A DNA stretch of 64,000 bases. Origin: Clostridia bacterium. Lineage in GTDB: Bacteria; Bacillota; Clostridia; Oscillospirales; Acutalibacteraceae. This document shows, in pieces, positions 33,617-42,619 of this stretch. The stretch lies in assembly GCA_017416345.1 (NCBI GenBank), contig JAFQCR010000033.1, forward strand, positions 124,001-188,000, written 5' to 3'. Under the pieces are notes generated by a model. It was given only the letters and a program-made list of their open reading frames with translations. It was not told the origin of the DNA and ran no database searches. The translations under genes and the position numbers were made by a program. Within the stretch, counting starts at the first letter, position 1. Every line of letters begins with the position of its first letter.

Positions 33617-34393
33617 TCATTTATATAAGTTCTTGTGTGTGCGCTCGTCATCCGACTTGCCTGCATACTTATCACCGACATTTTCAAGCGCCTCATAGTG
33701 ACCTAAAGTGGGCTTCGGACCGCAGGAGGGCTTAGCCCAATCAACGGCATTTTTCAAAACTCTCGTTATGTCCTCACGGTAAAAGGTGGGGTAGGCCTCA
33801 TGACCCGGACGGAAATAGAATACCTTACCCAAGCCCCGTTTGTAACAGCAACCGCTTCTGAAGACCTCGCCGCCCGAAAACCAGCTTATAAACACAAGCT
33901 CGTCGGGGGTGGGTATCTCAAAGCGCTCACCGTAGGTCTCCTCTTGGGGAAGCTCGATGTATTCGGGCAGGTTGCGTGCAATGGGGTGCGCAGGCTCGAT
34001 GACCCAGATGCGCTCTTTTTCGTCATTCTCACGCCACTTTGAACGGCAGACGGTGCCCATCAGCTTTTTGAACGGCTTGGACAGATGTCCCGAGTGCAGA
34101 ACGATAAGTCCCATTCCGTCCAGAGCACGCTGACAAACCTTATCTGCTATTTCATCAGGCACCTTGTCATGAGCGATATGACCCCACCAGATAAGCACAT
34201 CGGTGGTATCAAGCACCTCGTCAGAAAGACCGCATTCGGGCTCTTCAAGCGTTGCGGTGCGGATGTTGTACTCACCGAATTTTCCCAACATCTCGGCAAT
34301 AGCACCGTGGATGCCGTTGGGGTATATCCTTTTGATGCTGTCCTTTTTCTCGTGCAAAAATTCATTCCAAACGGTTACGTTTAATTTTCCCAT
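33617..34393 (-). CDS. ThuA-like (trehalose utilisation) protein
   Basis: 258 residues of the ThuA group, a class I glutamine-amidotransferase-like fold: [62 protein letters not shown] and [16 protein letters not shown]. ThuA acts with Gfo/Idh partners in disaccharide keto-derivative metabolism in rhizobia. Here it precedes a Gfo/Idh/MocA gene in the same transcript, so a shared sugar pathway is likely. No transporter is adjacent. Confidence 0.9.
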   Translation of the reverse strand: MGKLNVTVWNEFLHEKKDSIKRIYPNGIHGAIAEMLGKFGEYNIRTATLEEPECGLSDEVLDTTDVLIWWGHIAHDKVPDEIADKVCQRALDGMGLIVLHSGHLSKPFKKLMGTVCRSKWRENDEKERIWVIEPAHPIARNLPEYIELPQEETYGERFEIPTPDELVFISWFSGGEVFRSGCCYKRGLGKVFYFRPGHEAYPTFYREDITRVLKNAVDWAKPSCGPKPTLGHYEALENVGDKYAGKSDDERTHKNLYK

Positions 34394-34507
34394 ACGACCG
34401 CCTCCTTGATTGTACTATACAACTAAAAAGTGCGGTTTTCAATGCAGTTTCCGTTCAAATTATTGTACTTTTCGGTCGTTGTCGGTTGAAATCCCCAACA
34501 AAATGCG

Positions 34508-34713
34508 GTATAATGATTGTAGTTTGTCGAAACGCTTTTAGCGTTTCGACAAGCCACTTACAAAGTAGCTTTAGCAAAATCAAATCTTATATTTGATTTT
34601 GCACTACAATCATTGCAATGGGTATGGACAAATTTTCGTTGAAAATTTGTTACAAAATCTGCGATTTTGTGTCGAAACAGTATTGTTTCGACTAACCATA
34701 ATCATTATAATGG
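34508..34713. repeat. Array of nested and tandem hairpins
   Basis: At least six inverted repeats abut one another. They are 34524-34552 (13-bp stem TTGTCGAAACGCT), 34551-34571, 34574-34602 (12-bp stem GCAAAATCAAAT), 34628-34650 (10-bp stem ACAAATTTTC), 34652-34670 (8-bp stem ACAAAATC) and 34671-34692 (9-bp stem GTCGAAACA). A perfect 12-bp stem, AATGATTGTAGT at 34512 with its complement at 34603, encloses the first three. TATAATGATT (34509) and AATCATTATA (34700) are complementary at the outer ends. No open frame is present. It could be a structured RNA or a MITE-like element. Confidence 0.8.
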
Positions 34714-34748
34714 ATAAGAAAAAAGAGTTGATCTATAATACGCACGAT

Positions 34749-34972
34749 CCGTAGGGGCGAACCTGCGTGTTTGCCCGTCGCAAGTCGGCTAAATTGTATC
34801 ATTTACAATCTATTGTGACGGTGTTCTCCTCATCCACCATCTTCGATGGTCTACCGACCCGTCCCTCTCTGTCTGCTACGCAGACATCTCTCCCATCTTA
34901 TGGGAGAGTCTTCCCCTTCCCCGCTGGGGAAGGCAATTCGTAGGGACAGACGTCCTCGGCTGTCCGTGGTAA
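34749..34972. repeat. Cluster of REP-like and GA-rich palindromic repeats
   Basis: CCGTAGGGGCGAACCTGCG (34751), ATCCACCATCTTCGATGG, TGTCTGCTACGCAGACA, CTCTCCCATCTTATGGGAGA, CCTTCCCCGCTGGGGAAGG and TAGGGACAGACGTCCTCGGC follow one another. The middle part matches 56095-56150 closely. It fills the gap before the XRE-TPR regulator gene; no gene is supported. Confidence 0.8.
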
Positions 34973-34977
34973 ATTAT

Positions 34978-35901
34978 TCATTTATGCATTTTTTCAAAGC
35001 AGGCTTTGGCTCTTTTTTCTTCGGCTTCGGCCTCAATCTCAAATCCGCCTTTTTTGAGTTCTTCAACAATTTCGCACCAGACATCATACGCTTTTTTGTA
35101 TTCGTGCATTTCTTCATAATAGAAGGCTTTTGAATATTTCCCGTCCAAGTATTTCGTACCAAGGGCTTCGGCTTTATCCCAAAGCACAAAGGCTTCGTCA
35201 TATCTTTTGAGCTGTTTGCAGATATCTCCGCCTCGGATATATAGTTCCCATTCGTTGGGGAACTTGGCGACAGCCTTCAAAAACCAATCGTATGCCTCCT
35301 TGTAACGTCCGGCATACATATAGGCCGCAACCAACAAACACCACTCGTTGGGATTTGTTTCATCTTTTTCGACCATTGTGTGCTGTTGTGCGATGCTTTC
35401 ATCGGCTCTTCCCAATTGAGCAAGCAACGTCATTTTTTGAGCACGTGTTTTTTGATACACCAATTCGTCCTGCTTACTGTCTTGCTTTAAAACCTTATCA
35501 TACCAAAGAAAGGCTTTGTCTTTGCAATAATTCATCATAAACTGATGTATTATACCGTACGTTCGCATATCGTTGGGTGTCATCTCTCCGTTTTTAATGA
35601 GCTTTTTGAACTCAAGATCCGCACGGATAAAATCCTCGGGGTCTCGGGAAAACTCAAAGCTTGTAGCCAAGCGCTGTGCCAAATTTTCGTATGCAACCGA
35701 AGATTCCTTGAATAGGTCGTCAATGGTGACACAATAAAGTCTTGCTATTTCGGGAAGCTGTATGACATCGGGCAGGGTGGTGTTGCACTCCCATCTTGAG
35801 ACCGTGTGTGAGCTTACCCTCAAAACTTCCGCTACCTGCTCCTGGGTCAGCTTTTTCTGTTGTCTTAATCTTTTCAAATTGTTGGATAATACCGTATTCA
35901 T
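34978..35901 (-). CDS. XRE-family regulator with TPR repeats
   Basis: 307 residues: an N-terminal helix-turn-helix (KKLTQEQVAEVLRVSSHTVSRWE, about 15-60) followed by several TPR-like helical pairs (NEWCLLVAAYMYAGRYKEAYDW, WELYIRGGDICKQLKRYDEAF). This layout matches regulators that respond to peptides or bind partner proteins. No small peptide gene is evident beside it. It is divergent from the AraC gene at 36045. Target genes are unknown. Confidence 0.88.
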   Translation of the reverse strand: MNTVLSNNLKRLRQQKKLTQEQVAEVLRVSSHTVSRWECNTTLPDVIQLPEIARLYCVTIDDLFKESSVAYENLAQRLATSFEFSRDPEDFIRADLEFKKLIKNGEMTPNDMRTYGIIHQFMMNYCKDKAFLWYDKVLKQDSKQDELVYQKTRAQKMTLLAQLGRADESIAQQHTMVEKDETNPNEWCLLVAAYMYAGRYKEAYDWFLKAVAKFPNEWELYIRGGDICKQLKRYDEAFVLWDKAEALGTKYLDGKYSKAFYYEEMHEYKKAYDVWCEIVEELKKGGFEIEAEAEEKRAKACFEKMHK

Positions 35902-36044
35902 AAATTTGTTCCTTTCGTTTTATTCAGAAGCTTCTGACTCTATTATACTTGCTCTTTGGCACACAGTCCATATCGCATTTTGTGACCCGGCTCGCAGTTT
36001 TTGTTCAGCTTGACACGATCAAATAATTACATAGCGGTGAAAAA

Positions 36045-36869
36045 ATGAAAACAATACCTTTTTATGAGCTTTATGAAACCGATTACAACATATCAAGCCT
36101 TTTTGCAATGCGGCAGAAGTGGAAGGAAAACAGCGTTTTTAAAATGGCAAAGCCCCGTCCCACAAGCTGTTTTTTGTATTTTTGCGGTTGCTCGGCCGAG
36201 TACACTCTGCCCGACGGACGTATTCTGGAGGTCGAAAAGGGCTCGGTGGTCTATATCCCCGAGGGTGCGGTGTATGAGACCCGATTTTTTGACCGTGTTG
36301 CTGACACTAGCGCCTGCATTCTGATAGAGTTTTCGCTGTTCGACTCCCAAGGGGAGCATATTGCGGCGGCCGACGGAATAACCGTTTTGGGGCAGGAGCA
36401 CGACCCATTTAGAGCCGAGCTGTTTTCCGAGGCAGTGACGGTCTTTACGGCGGCGGTGGTATCGCCCTCGGCGATGAAGGCCGTCGTTTTCCGCCTTCTT
36501 ACCGAATACAGCCGCCGTGAGCGCCGAAGAGACCTTCGACAGCGCCGGTTCGGCAGTATCGCCAAGGGCATTGCCTATCTTGAGACCGAAACAGGGTCTG
36601 ACCGTCCGATTGCCGAAATTGCCGAAATGTGCCACGTGAGTGAATCGACCTTCCGACGGCTTTTTAAAGAGTACGCAGGGGTCAGCCCCGTTGAGTTTCG
36701 CATAAATGCGCAGATGGAATATGCCAAAAAGCTGCTGCGTGACGGCTCGATGTCGGTTTCGGAGGTGGCCTTTGCGGTCGGATTCCAAGACCCTGCCTAC
36801 TTCTGCCGTGTGTTCAAAAGGAAAAGCGGACAAACACCCAAGCAGTTCTCTGAAAGTCTTTTGCCGTGA
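36045..36869 (+). CDS. AraC-family transcriptional regulator
   Basis: 274 residues. The first half is a cupin-like sensor (YTLPDGRILEVEKGSVVYIPEGA); the second (about 180-272) is the AraC DNA-binding domain with IAEIAEMCHVSESTFRRLFKEY and VSEVAFAVGFQDPAYFCRVFKRK. It is divergent from an XRE-TPR regulator and upstream of pcrA, with no sugar genes immediately beside it. Its targets are unclear. Confidence 0.92.
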   Translation: MKTIPFYELYETDYNISSLFAMRQKWKENSVFKMAKPRPTSCFLYFCGCSAEYTLPDGRILEVEKGSVVYIPEGAVYETRFFDRVADTSACILIEFSLFDSQGEHIAAADGITVLGQEHDPFRAELFSEAVTVFTAAVVSPSAMKAVVFRLLTEYSRRERRRDLRQRRFGSIAKGIAYLETETGSDRPIAEIAEMCHVSESTFRRLFKEYAGVSPVEFRINAQMEYAKKLLRDGSMSVSEVAFAVGFQDPAYFCRVFKRKSGQTPKQFSESLLP

Positions 36870-36914
36870 CGGCGACACGCTCAAACAAATATTCTTTAAA
36901 TCTTGTCTTTTCGG

Positions 36915-36943
36915 TTGAAAAGAATCGAAGGTTATAGTATAAT
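36915..36943 (+). promoter_or_regulatory. SigmaA promoter of the UvrD/PcrA gene
   Basis: TTGAAA at 36915-36920, a 17-base spacer and TATAAT at 36938-36943, about 30 bases ahead of the ATG. Confidence 0.75.
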
Positions 36944-36975
36944 TAATTTACCTATCAACTACAGGGAGCTTTGAA

Positions 36976-39462
36976 ATGTCTGACATCAATACCCGATTTA
37001 TTACTTTGCGGCGTGAGGTCATTAAAAAGACCTTCAGCCGTATGAATGATATGCAGTTCAAGGGCGTGGTCACCGCCAAGGGCCCCGTGCTTATCTTAGC
37101 CGGTGCAGGAAGCGGAAAGACCACCGTTTTGGTCAACCGTATTGCCTCGCTGGTCAAGTTCGGTGACGCCTTTAATTCCGACTATGTTCCGCCCTTTGTA
37201 AACGAGGAGACCTTTCCTCAGATCCAAGCCGCCGCTGAAAGCGGTGACTTTGAAAACGGCGGGATATTCTCGGTCGATGCCGCACGTCCCTGGGAGATCT
37301 TGGCCATAACCTTTACCAACAAGGCGGCAGGCGAGCTTAAAGAACGTATTGCGGGAATACTGGGCGATGATGCGGTCGATGTCTGTGCAGGCACGTTTCA
37401 CTCGGTCTGCGGCCGTATCCTACGTCGCTTCGGTGACCGTCTCGGCTACACGTCGCACTTCACCATTTATGATACCGACGATTCCAAAAGGGTCATGAAG
37501 GATGTTTACAAAAACATCGGTCTTGACGAAAAAATGATACCCATAAAGTCGACCCTTAATGCCATTTCCAACGCCAAGGATATGCTTATCACTCCCGAGC
37601 AGTTTATAGCCGAAAACACGGGCGACATCCGTCTTGCCAAGATCGGCAAGGCCTATTTGTACTACCAAAAGGCGCTCAAGGATGCCGATGCGATGGACTT
37701 TGACGATATGATCGTCAACACCGTAAGACTTTTTAAGGAGTCAAAGGAGGCGCTGGATTTTTATCATCGCCGATTCCGCTACATAATGGTCGACGAGTAT
37801 CAGGATACCAACCACGCACAGTATGAGCTGGTAAGCCTGCTTGCCCAAAAGAGCCGCAACATCTGTGTTGTGGGTGATGACGACCAGAGCATCTACCGCT
37901 TTAGAGGTGCCACCATTGAGAATATTTTAAGCTTTGAGGACACCTATTCCGATTCGACCGTCATCCGTCTTGAGCAGAATTACCGTTCTACCTCAATTAT
38001 ACTTGATGCCGCCAATGCCGTTATTGCCAACAACAAGGCACGAAAGGGTAAAAACCTCTGGACCTCGGCCGACGGCGGTGAGAAAATCGAGGTCTATACC
38101 GCACCGGGCGAAAAGGAAGAGGCATCCCACGTTGTCGATCAGATACTCAATTCGGTTGCGGCAGGCGGAAAATACTCCGACAATGCCGTTTTGTACCGAA
38201 TGAACGCACAGTCCAACGCCATCGAAAACGTGCTGGCACGTTCGGGTGTGCCGTACCGTGTGGTCGGCGGTCACAGATTCTACGACCGCAAGGAAATAAG
38301 GGATGTTATCGCATACCTCAATGTAATAGCCAACCACGGCGACCGTGTGCGTCTGACCCGTATCATAAATGAACCCAAGCGTGGCATCGGTGACTCCACC
38401 GTGGCCAAGGCGATCGAAATATCAGATCAGACGGGTCTGACCCTTTTTGAGGTGTTCAATACCGCCGATAAATTCCCGCCCTTGCAGCGTATGGCAAAAA
38501 AACTCAAGGATTTTTGTGCTATGATAGAGCGCTTGACCGAAATGGTCGGTCAGGTGTCTTTGGTCGAGCTGTTTGAGGAAATGTTGGATAAAACCGGTTA
38601 TACGTTAGCGCTTATCGCCGAGGGGCGGGAGGGTGCCGACCGTCTTGACAACGTTAAGGAATTGGCCTCCAGCATAGCACAGTACGAGCAGGAGCACGAT
38701 GACCCCAGCCTTTCGGGATTTTTGGAGGAGGTCGCCCTTATCAGCGATATTGACCAGTTTGACGCCGAAGCCGATGCCGTGGTGCTTATGACCATCCACT
38801 CGGCCAAGGGTCTTGAGTTTAATAATGTTTACCTTGTGGGTCTTGAGGAGGGAATCTTCCCCGGAAATCAGTCGATCTACGGCACCGAGGAGGATATTGA
38901 GGAGGAACGCAGACTTGCCTATGTTGCCATAACGAGAGCAAGAAAAAAGCTGCACATCTCCAATGCCTATACCCGTATGCTTTACGGTCAGACCGGCCGC
39001 AACGAGCCCTCTCGCTTTTTGGAGGAGATACCCAAGGAGCTTTGCAATATAAAGAGCGTCAGAAGCGGCATGTCGGCCTTCGGAATGGGTAGTGCCGAGT
39101 TCCGTTATTCCGACGGACGAAGCGGCTACAACGGCTACGGCTCGGGCAGCTCTTACAGCTACGGCAATTCGTACGGCTCAAGCCGTTCGACCGATGAGTC
39201 CTCCGGCTTTGACGAGTTTTTCCCGCCCAAAAAGCCTCAGCACACCGAGGGTACTTTGTGGCAAAGATCCAAGGCCAAGCCGCAGACCTCGGCCTCAAAG
39301 GGTTGCTACTCGGTCGGTCAGAGGGTCAGGCATAAAGTGTTTGGCGAGGGCATGATACTGTCAAGCAAACCTATGGGCAACGATACGCTTTTGGAGATCG
39401 CCTTTGACGAAAAAGGCACCAAAAAGCTGATGGCAAACTTTGCCCGATTGGAAAAGCTTTAA
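36976..39462 (+). CDS. pcrA: ATP-dependent DNA helicase UvrD/PcrA
   Basis: 828 residues of superfamily 1A helicase. The Walker A is GAGSGKTT (43-50), Ia TFTNKAAGELKERI, II VDEYQDTN (about 272-279), III DDDQSIYRFRGA, IV QNYRST, V TIHSAKGLEFNNVYLVGLEEG and VI YVAITRARKKL. A serine/glycine/tyrosine-rich linker leads to a C-terminal Tudor-like tail (GQRVRHKVFGEGMIL) that binds RNA polymerase in PcrA. About 40 extra residues lie between motifs I and Ia (FGDAFNSDYVPPF to FSVDAARPWE), unlike B. subtilis PcrA. Confidence 0.95.
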   Translation: MSDINTRFITLRREVIKKTFSRMNDMQFKGVVTAKGPVLILAGAGSGKTTVLVNRIASLVKFGDAFNSDYVPPFVNEETFPQIQAAAESGDFENGGIFSVDAARPWEILAITFTNKAAGELKERIAGILGDDAVDVCAGTFHSVCGRILRRFGDRLGYTSHFTIYDTDDSKRVMKDVYKNIGLDEKMIPIKSTLNAISNAKDMLITPEQFIAENTGDIRLAKIGKAYLYYQKALKDADAMDFDDMIVNTVRLFKESKEALDFYHRRFRYIMVDEYQDTNHAQYELVSLLAQKSRNICVVGDDDQSIYRFRGATIENILSFEDTYSDSTVIRLEQNYRSTSIILDAANAVIANNKARKGKNLWTSADGGEKIEVYTAPGEKEEASHVVDQILNSVAAGGKYSDNAVLYRMNAQSNAIENVLARSGVPYRVVGGHRFYDRKEIRDVIAYLNVIANHGDRVRLTRIINEPKRGIGDSTVAKAIEISDQTGLTLFEVFNTADKFPPLQRMAKKLKDFCAMIERLTEMVGQVSLVELFEEMLDKTGYTLALIAEGREGADRLDNVKELASSIAQYEQEHDDPSLSGFLEEVALISDIDQFDAEADAVVLMTIHSAKGLEFNNVYLVGLEEGIFPGNQSIYGTEEDIEEERRLAYVAITRARKKLHISNAYTRMLYGQTGRNEPSRFLEEIPKELCNIKSVRSGMSAFGMGSAEFRYSDGRSGYNGYGSGSSYSYGNSYGSSRSTDESSGFDEFFPPKKPQHTEGTLWQRSKAKPQTSASKGCYSVGQRVRHKVFGEGMILSSKPMGNDTLLEIAFDEKGTKKLMANFARLEKL

Positions 39463-39491
39463 AAGTTTTTGGAAATTAACACATTTTTTAC

Positions 39492-39520
39492 TTGTAAATT
39501 CCGAAACTATATTGTACAAT
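39492..39520 (+). promoter_or_regulatory. Predicted promoter of ireB
   Basis: TTGTAA at 39492-39497, a 17-base spacer and TACAAT at 39515-39520. Confidence 0.55.
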
Positions 39521-39551
39521 TAAAATATAAGAAGCAAAGGAGCTGTAAATT

Positions 39552-39809
39552 ATGAGCATGGGAAGCAACCAGAACACTATAACCTTCAGTCTCGGAAACG
39601 AGAACGAGCAGGAGGTCAGAAGAATAATGCTCGTGGTCTATAACGCTCTTAAAGAAAAGGGCTACAACCCCGTCAATCAGATAGTGGGATACATTCTGTC
39701 GGAGGACCCGACCTATATCACCACCCACAACAACGCACGTAACCTCATCCGCAAGATAGATAGGGACACGTTGTTGCAGTATCTTGTAAAGTACTATCTG
39801 ACCAACTGA
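39552..39809 (+). CDS. ireB: IreB-family regulatory phosphoprotein (UPF0297)
   Basis: 85 residues nearly fully conserved with UPF0297/Ire[66 protein letters not shown]. In enterococci IreB is phosphorylated by the PASTA kinase IreK on N-terminal threonines and modulates cephalosporin resistance; threonine 9 lies in the equivalent stretch here. The usual ruvX neighbour is not present. A strong terminator follows. Confidence 0.95.
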   Translation: MSMGSNQNTITFSLGNENEQEVRRIMLVVYNALKEKGYNPVNQIVGYILSEDPTYITTHNNARNLIRKIDRDTLLQYLVKYYLTN

Positions 39810-39822
39810 TGTTAAGCAAAAG

Positions 39823-39863
39823 AAAGACCGATGTGAACCTTTCGTTCACATCGGTCTTTTTGT
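39823..39863. terminator. Terminator after ireB
   Basis: AAAGACCGATGTGAAC, CTTTC loop, GTTCACATCGGTCTTT and a T-run. It separates ireB from the convergent membrane-protein gene. Confidence 0.93.
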
Positions 39864-39875
39864 GTTTCATCAAAA

Positions 39876-40478
39876 TCAGCACGGTTTTTTGTTGGTTGAA
39901 AGCAAAAGCATTCCGACGTACAAGAGTATTACCGAGAAATACCTCGAAACGGCAACAAGCGACAGAATAAGTATGCCGTCGGGGACCTTGCCGTAATACT
40001 CAAAGCCGCCGACCGCAATAAAGTCGATGGCAAGTATGGCCAAAAGCGCAAGGACGTTCAAAAATGCGCCGAGACGGAACAGATGCATTCTTTTGAAATC
40101 AAAAAGTGAGCCCAGAGCGCAAAGCAGGATACCTGCAAAGTAGACTGCGCTTAAAAGGAACATTGCGGATATACTCGGCAGCCAAACATTCAACGTGATG
40201 ATATTATACAACGATATCAGCGGCGAACCCAACTGCAGAAACGACAATATTCCGAAGCCGGCCGGAAAAAGCCACCGCTTTATCTCATTCTTACCGTCGG
40301 GCACAAAGAAGTATGCGATAATCGACAGCAGGGCGGCAACGGTCAGCACGGTCGAGGTGCTGTCAAGGCTTATGCCCCTGCCGCATATGTAAGGCACCAG
40401 CGTGCCGATGGCACAAAGCACCGTTACGGCCACGGCAAACCAACTTTTCCAATTGCTTTTAAATATACCCGATCTCAT
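39876..40478 (-). CDS. Polytopic membrane protein of unknown function
   Basis: 200 residues with about six hydrophobic segments (WFAVAVTVLCAIGTLVPYI, TVLTVAALLSIIAYFFV, ISAMFLLSAVYFAGILLCAL, LGAFLNVLALLAILAIDFI and others). No family motif was recognised. The start MRSGIFKS at 40478 is set by GGAGGGGTAAT directly upstream; a longer frame overlaps that site. It is a single gene, convergent with ireB. Confidence 0.75.
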   Translation of the reverse strand: MRSGIFKSNWKSWFAVAVTVLCAIGTLVPYICGRGISLDSTSTVLTVAALLSIIAYFFVPDGKNEIKRWLFPAGFGILSFLQLGSPLISLYNIITLNVWLPSISAMFLLSAVYFAGILLCALGSLFDFKRMHLFRLGAFLNVLALLAILAIDFIAVGGFEYYGKVPDGILILSLVAVSRYFSVILLYVGMLLLSTNKKPC

Positions 40479-40622
40479 ATTACCCCTCCAAAACAGCACG
40501 GACGACAAAAACCTTCTTTAATATTTAAATCAACAAATGCTTTCAAATATTACAGATAGTATGTACATATTTATTATACTGTTTCGGCAAGGCGTTGTCA
40601 AGATAAATGCCGATTGCAGGAA

Positions 40623-41735
40623 TTACTGCATCTGTCCGTTGACGTAATCGTAAACGAAATCCACTCCGCCGCCAAGGTCAGTAAAGCCGATGGTTCCGTT
40701 GGCGGTGTTGACCGCTACAACAGCGCCTTTTGAGCTGCCGTTGGGAACGACGATATGCAGTCTGCCGTTTTCGTCAACAGCCGAGGTCTTGCCGTGCTTG
40801 TGTCCGCAGCAGTATGCGATGAATTTTCCGCCGCCTGAAACAAACTCCTCAACAGCGGCGGCTGTTTCAGCACCGCCCGTTGGCAATTTATTCTCCTCAA
40901 CTGCGGTAGTGAACGGAATGTGCGACATAACGATGACCTGGTTCTGTGTGTTCAGAGCCTCGGTCTTAAACCACTCGATCTGCTTTTTGCTGACAAACGC
41001 AGTAGCACACATCTTGGTTCCGTCGTAGGTATCGTTGGAGGTGTTGAGCATTATAACACGGATGCCGTCCTCGGGGAAATCTATGTAATAATACGAACCG
41101 TCATCATCGGTCACCATTTTGTCACCGTTGTGCTCTTTTAAACGGTCGAAAATTCTGGTCTTCTGTTCCTCGGGGGTGATCTGTGTGGTGTGGTCGCCCC
41201 ACTTATTGCACCACATTGAGTTGGTGTCGTGGTTGCCGACCGTCATCATTACGGGTATTTTGGCATTGTTGACGAAGCGGTTGACCATATCATCCATGCA
41301 GGCACGCATATTCTCGGGGCTGTCAATATCCTCAACCGAGTAGCCTCTTACAATATCGCCAAGGTGACCGACAAAGTCCATCTCGACAAAATAGCTCAAT
41401 GCCACAATGTTGTTTCCGCCTTGGGTCTTCGAGGTGTCGTAGTGATGGGTGTCACTCTGCAGGCCGAAGGTGAACTTGCCCTCGGTCTTTTGGTTAAGCT
41501 CATCTATTTTGTATGAATAAGCTCCGAGATATCCGCTCATTTTGATCTGCTCCTCTGTCAATTTGCTCGAGGTGTTGCTCGAAGCGTTGCTTGATGTGTC
41601 GGTCGATGCTGTTTCGGAGCCGGTCGGGCTCGATGCACTGCTTGAGTCGGTGCTGCTTGTGTCGGTGCCGCCGCAACCTACCGTAAGCACAAGGCAAAGT
41701 ACCAAAGCCAATACGGAAAAGAATGCTTTTTTCAT
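40623..41735 (-). CDS. Calcineurin-like metallophosphoesterase lipoprotein
   Basis: 370 residues. A lipoprotein signal (LALVLCLVLTVGCGG, lipobox cysteine at 21) is followed by a serine/threonine-rich spacer to about 60 and a metallophosphoesterase domain: SDTHHYD, GHLGDIV, TVGNHD, SHIPFT and GHKHG supply the dinuclear metal ligands. It should be anchored outside the membrane and could hydrolyse nucleotides or phosphodiesters; the substrate is unknown. It is divergent from an AraC gene at 41866. Confidence 0.92.
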   Translation of the reverse strand: MKKAFFSVLALVLCLVLTVGCGGTDTSSTDSSSASSPTGSETASTDTSSNASSNTSSKLTEEQIKMSGYLGAYSYKIDELNQKTEGKFTFGLQSDTHHYDTSKTQGGNNIVALSYFVEMDFVGHLGDIVRGYSVEDIDSPENMRACMDDMVNRFVNNAKIPVMMTVGNHDTNSMWCNKWGDHTTQITPEEQKTRIFDRLKEHNGDKMVTDDDGSYYYIDFPEDGIRVIMLNTSNDTYDGTKMCATAFVSKKQIEWFKTEALNTQNQVIVMSHIPFTTAVEENKLPTGGAETAAAVEEFVSGGGKFIAYCCGHKHGKTSAVDENGRLHIVVPNGSSKGAVVAVNTANGTIGFTDLGGGVDFVYDYVNGQMQ

Positions 41736-41773
41736 TGTAATTCTCCTTTTAATACTTTATACTGCAGATCTTG

Positions 41774-41802
41774 TTGACATTGCATTAAATACATTATATA
41801 AT
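41774..41802 (+). promoter_or_regulatory. SigmaA promoter of the AraC gene at 41866
   Basis: TTGACA at 41774-41779, a 17-base spacer and TATAAT at 41797-41802: near-consensus spacing and sequence. Confidence 0.85.
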
Positions 41803-41865
41803 AATAAGGATGTATGATAAATGCAGTATATTATTAAAAATTTATAAAATATTAAAGAGGATATA

Positions 41866-42582
41866 ATGGTTTTAAACAGATATATTTCACGCAGAAACGA
41901 GTTCAAGATCACAAGATCGATACATTCTGCCAACAGTCTGATGATCACATTGAGCGGAGAATATGTGTATACCGAAAGCGGTGCGACAAAAAAGGTTTTG
42001 CCATATTCCCCTGTGGTCTACAGGAAAGGCAAGCCCTTTGAGCGGCATGTTATCAAGCCTATTCGATATATACTGGTCTCACTTTCCCATATTGACGAGG
42101 GCACCGACACCTTTCTTGAGTTTTCGGACAGCGACCGTCAGCGCCTTAAAAACACGGTCGACCACCTCGAGGAGGCTATTACCAATGGCCGAGACGTAAG
42201 CGTTATTGAGCATTTTGTAAACGATATCCTGCTGACGGCAGGCATGAGCAAGGTCAAGAACGGCAGGGACACCGATACGGTGGTGGCATATATCAAGGAG
42301 CATTTTTGCGAAAAGCTGACCCTTGACGGATTGGCCTCGGTCGCCAATTACTCCAAGCAAACGCTGATAGCCAAATTCAAGGCCGACTACAAAAAGACCC
42401 CCGTCGAATACATAACCCAGCTTCGCATTAATAAGGCAAAGGATCTTCTGATAAACTCCGATCTGTCGGTAGCACGCATTGCCGAGGCATGCGGATATGA
42501 CAACGTATACTATTTCAGCAACATTTTCAAAAAGCACGAAAAGCTGTCACCCTTAAAATTCCGTCAGAGCACTATAATGTAA
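41866..42582 (+). CDS. AraC-family transcriptional regulator
   Basis: 238 residues, the shortest AraC protein in the window. The sensing half is reduced (MITLSGEYVYTESGATKKVLPY) and the DNA-binding half (about 135-235) has LTLDGLASVANYSKQTLIAKFK and VARIAEACGYDNVYYFSNIFKKHEKLSP. The ribosome site AAAGAGGAT is modest. It is divergent from the phosphoesterase lipoprotein, a possible target. Confidence 0.92.
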   Translation: MVLNRYISRRNEFKITRSIHSANSLMITLSGEYVYTESGATKKVLPYSPVVYRKGKPFERHVIKPIRYILVSLSHIDEGTDTFLEFSDSDRQRLKNTVDHLEEAITNGRDVSVIEHFVNDILLTAGMSKVKNGRDTDTVVAYIKEHFCEKLTLDGLASVANYSKQTLIAKFKADYKKTPVEYITQLRINKAKDLLINSDLSVARIAEACGYDNVYYFSNIFKKHEKLSPLKFRQSTIM

Positions 42583-42584
42583 AA

Positions 42585-42613
42585 AAAAGAACACCCACAC
42601 GGGTGTTCTTTTT
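42585..42613. terminator. Bidirectional terminator
   Basis: AAAGAACACCC, ACAC loop, GGGTGTTCTTT between A-run and T-run, serving the convergent AraC and pnuC genes. Confidence 0.9.
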
Positions 42614-42619
42614 GCAGAT

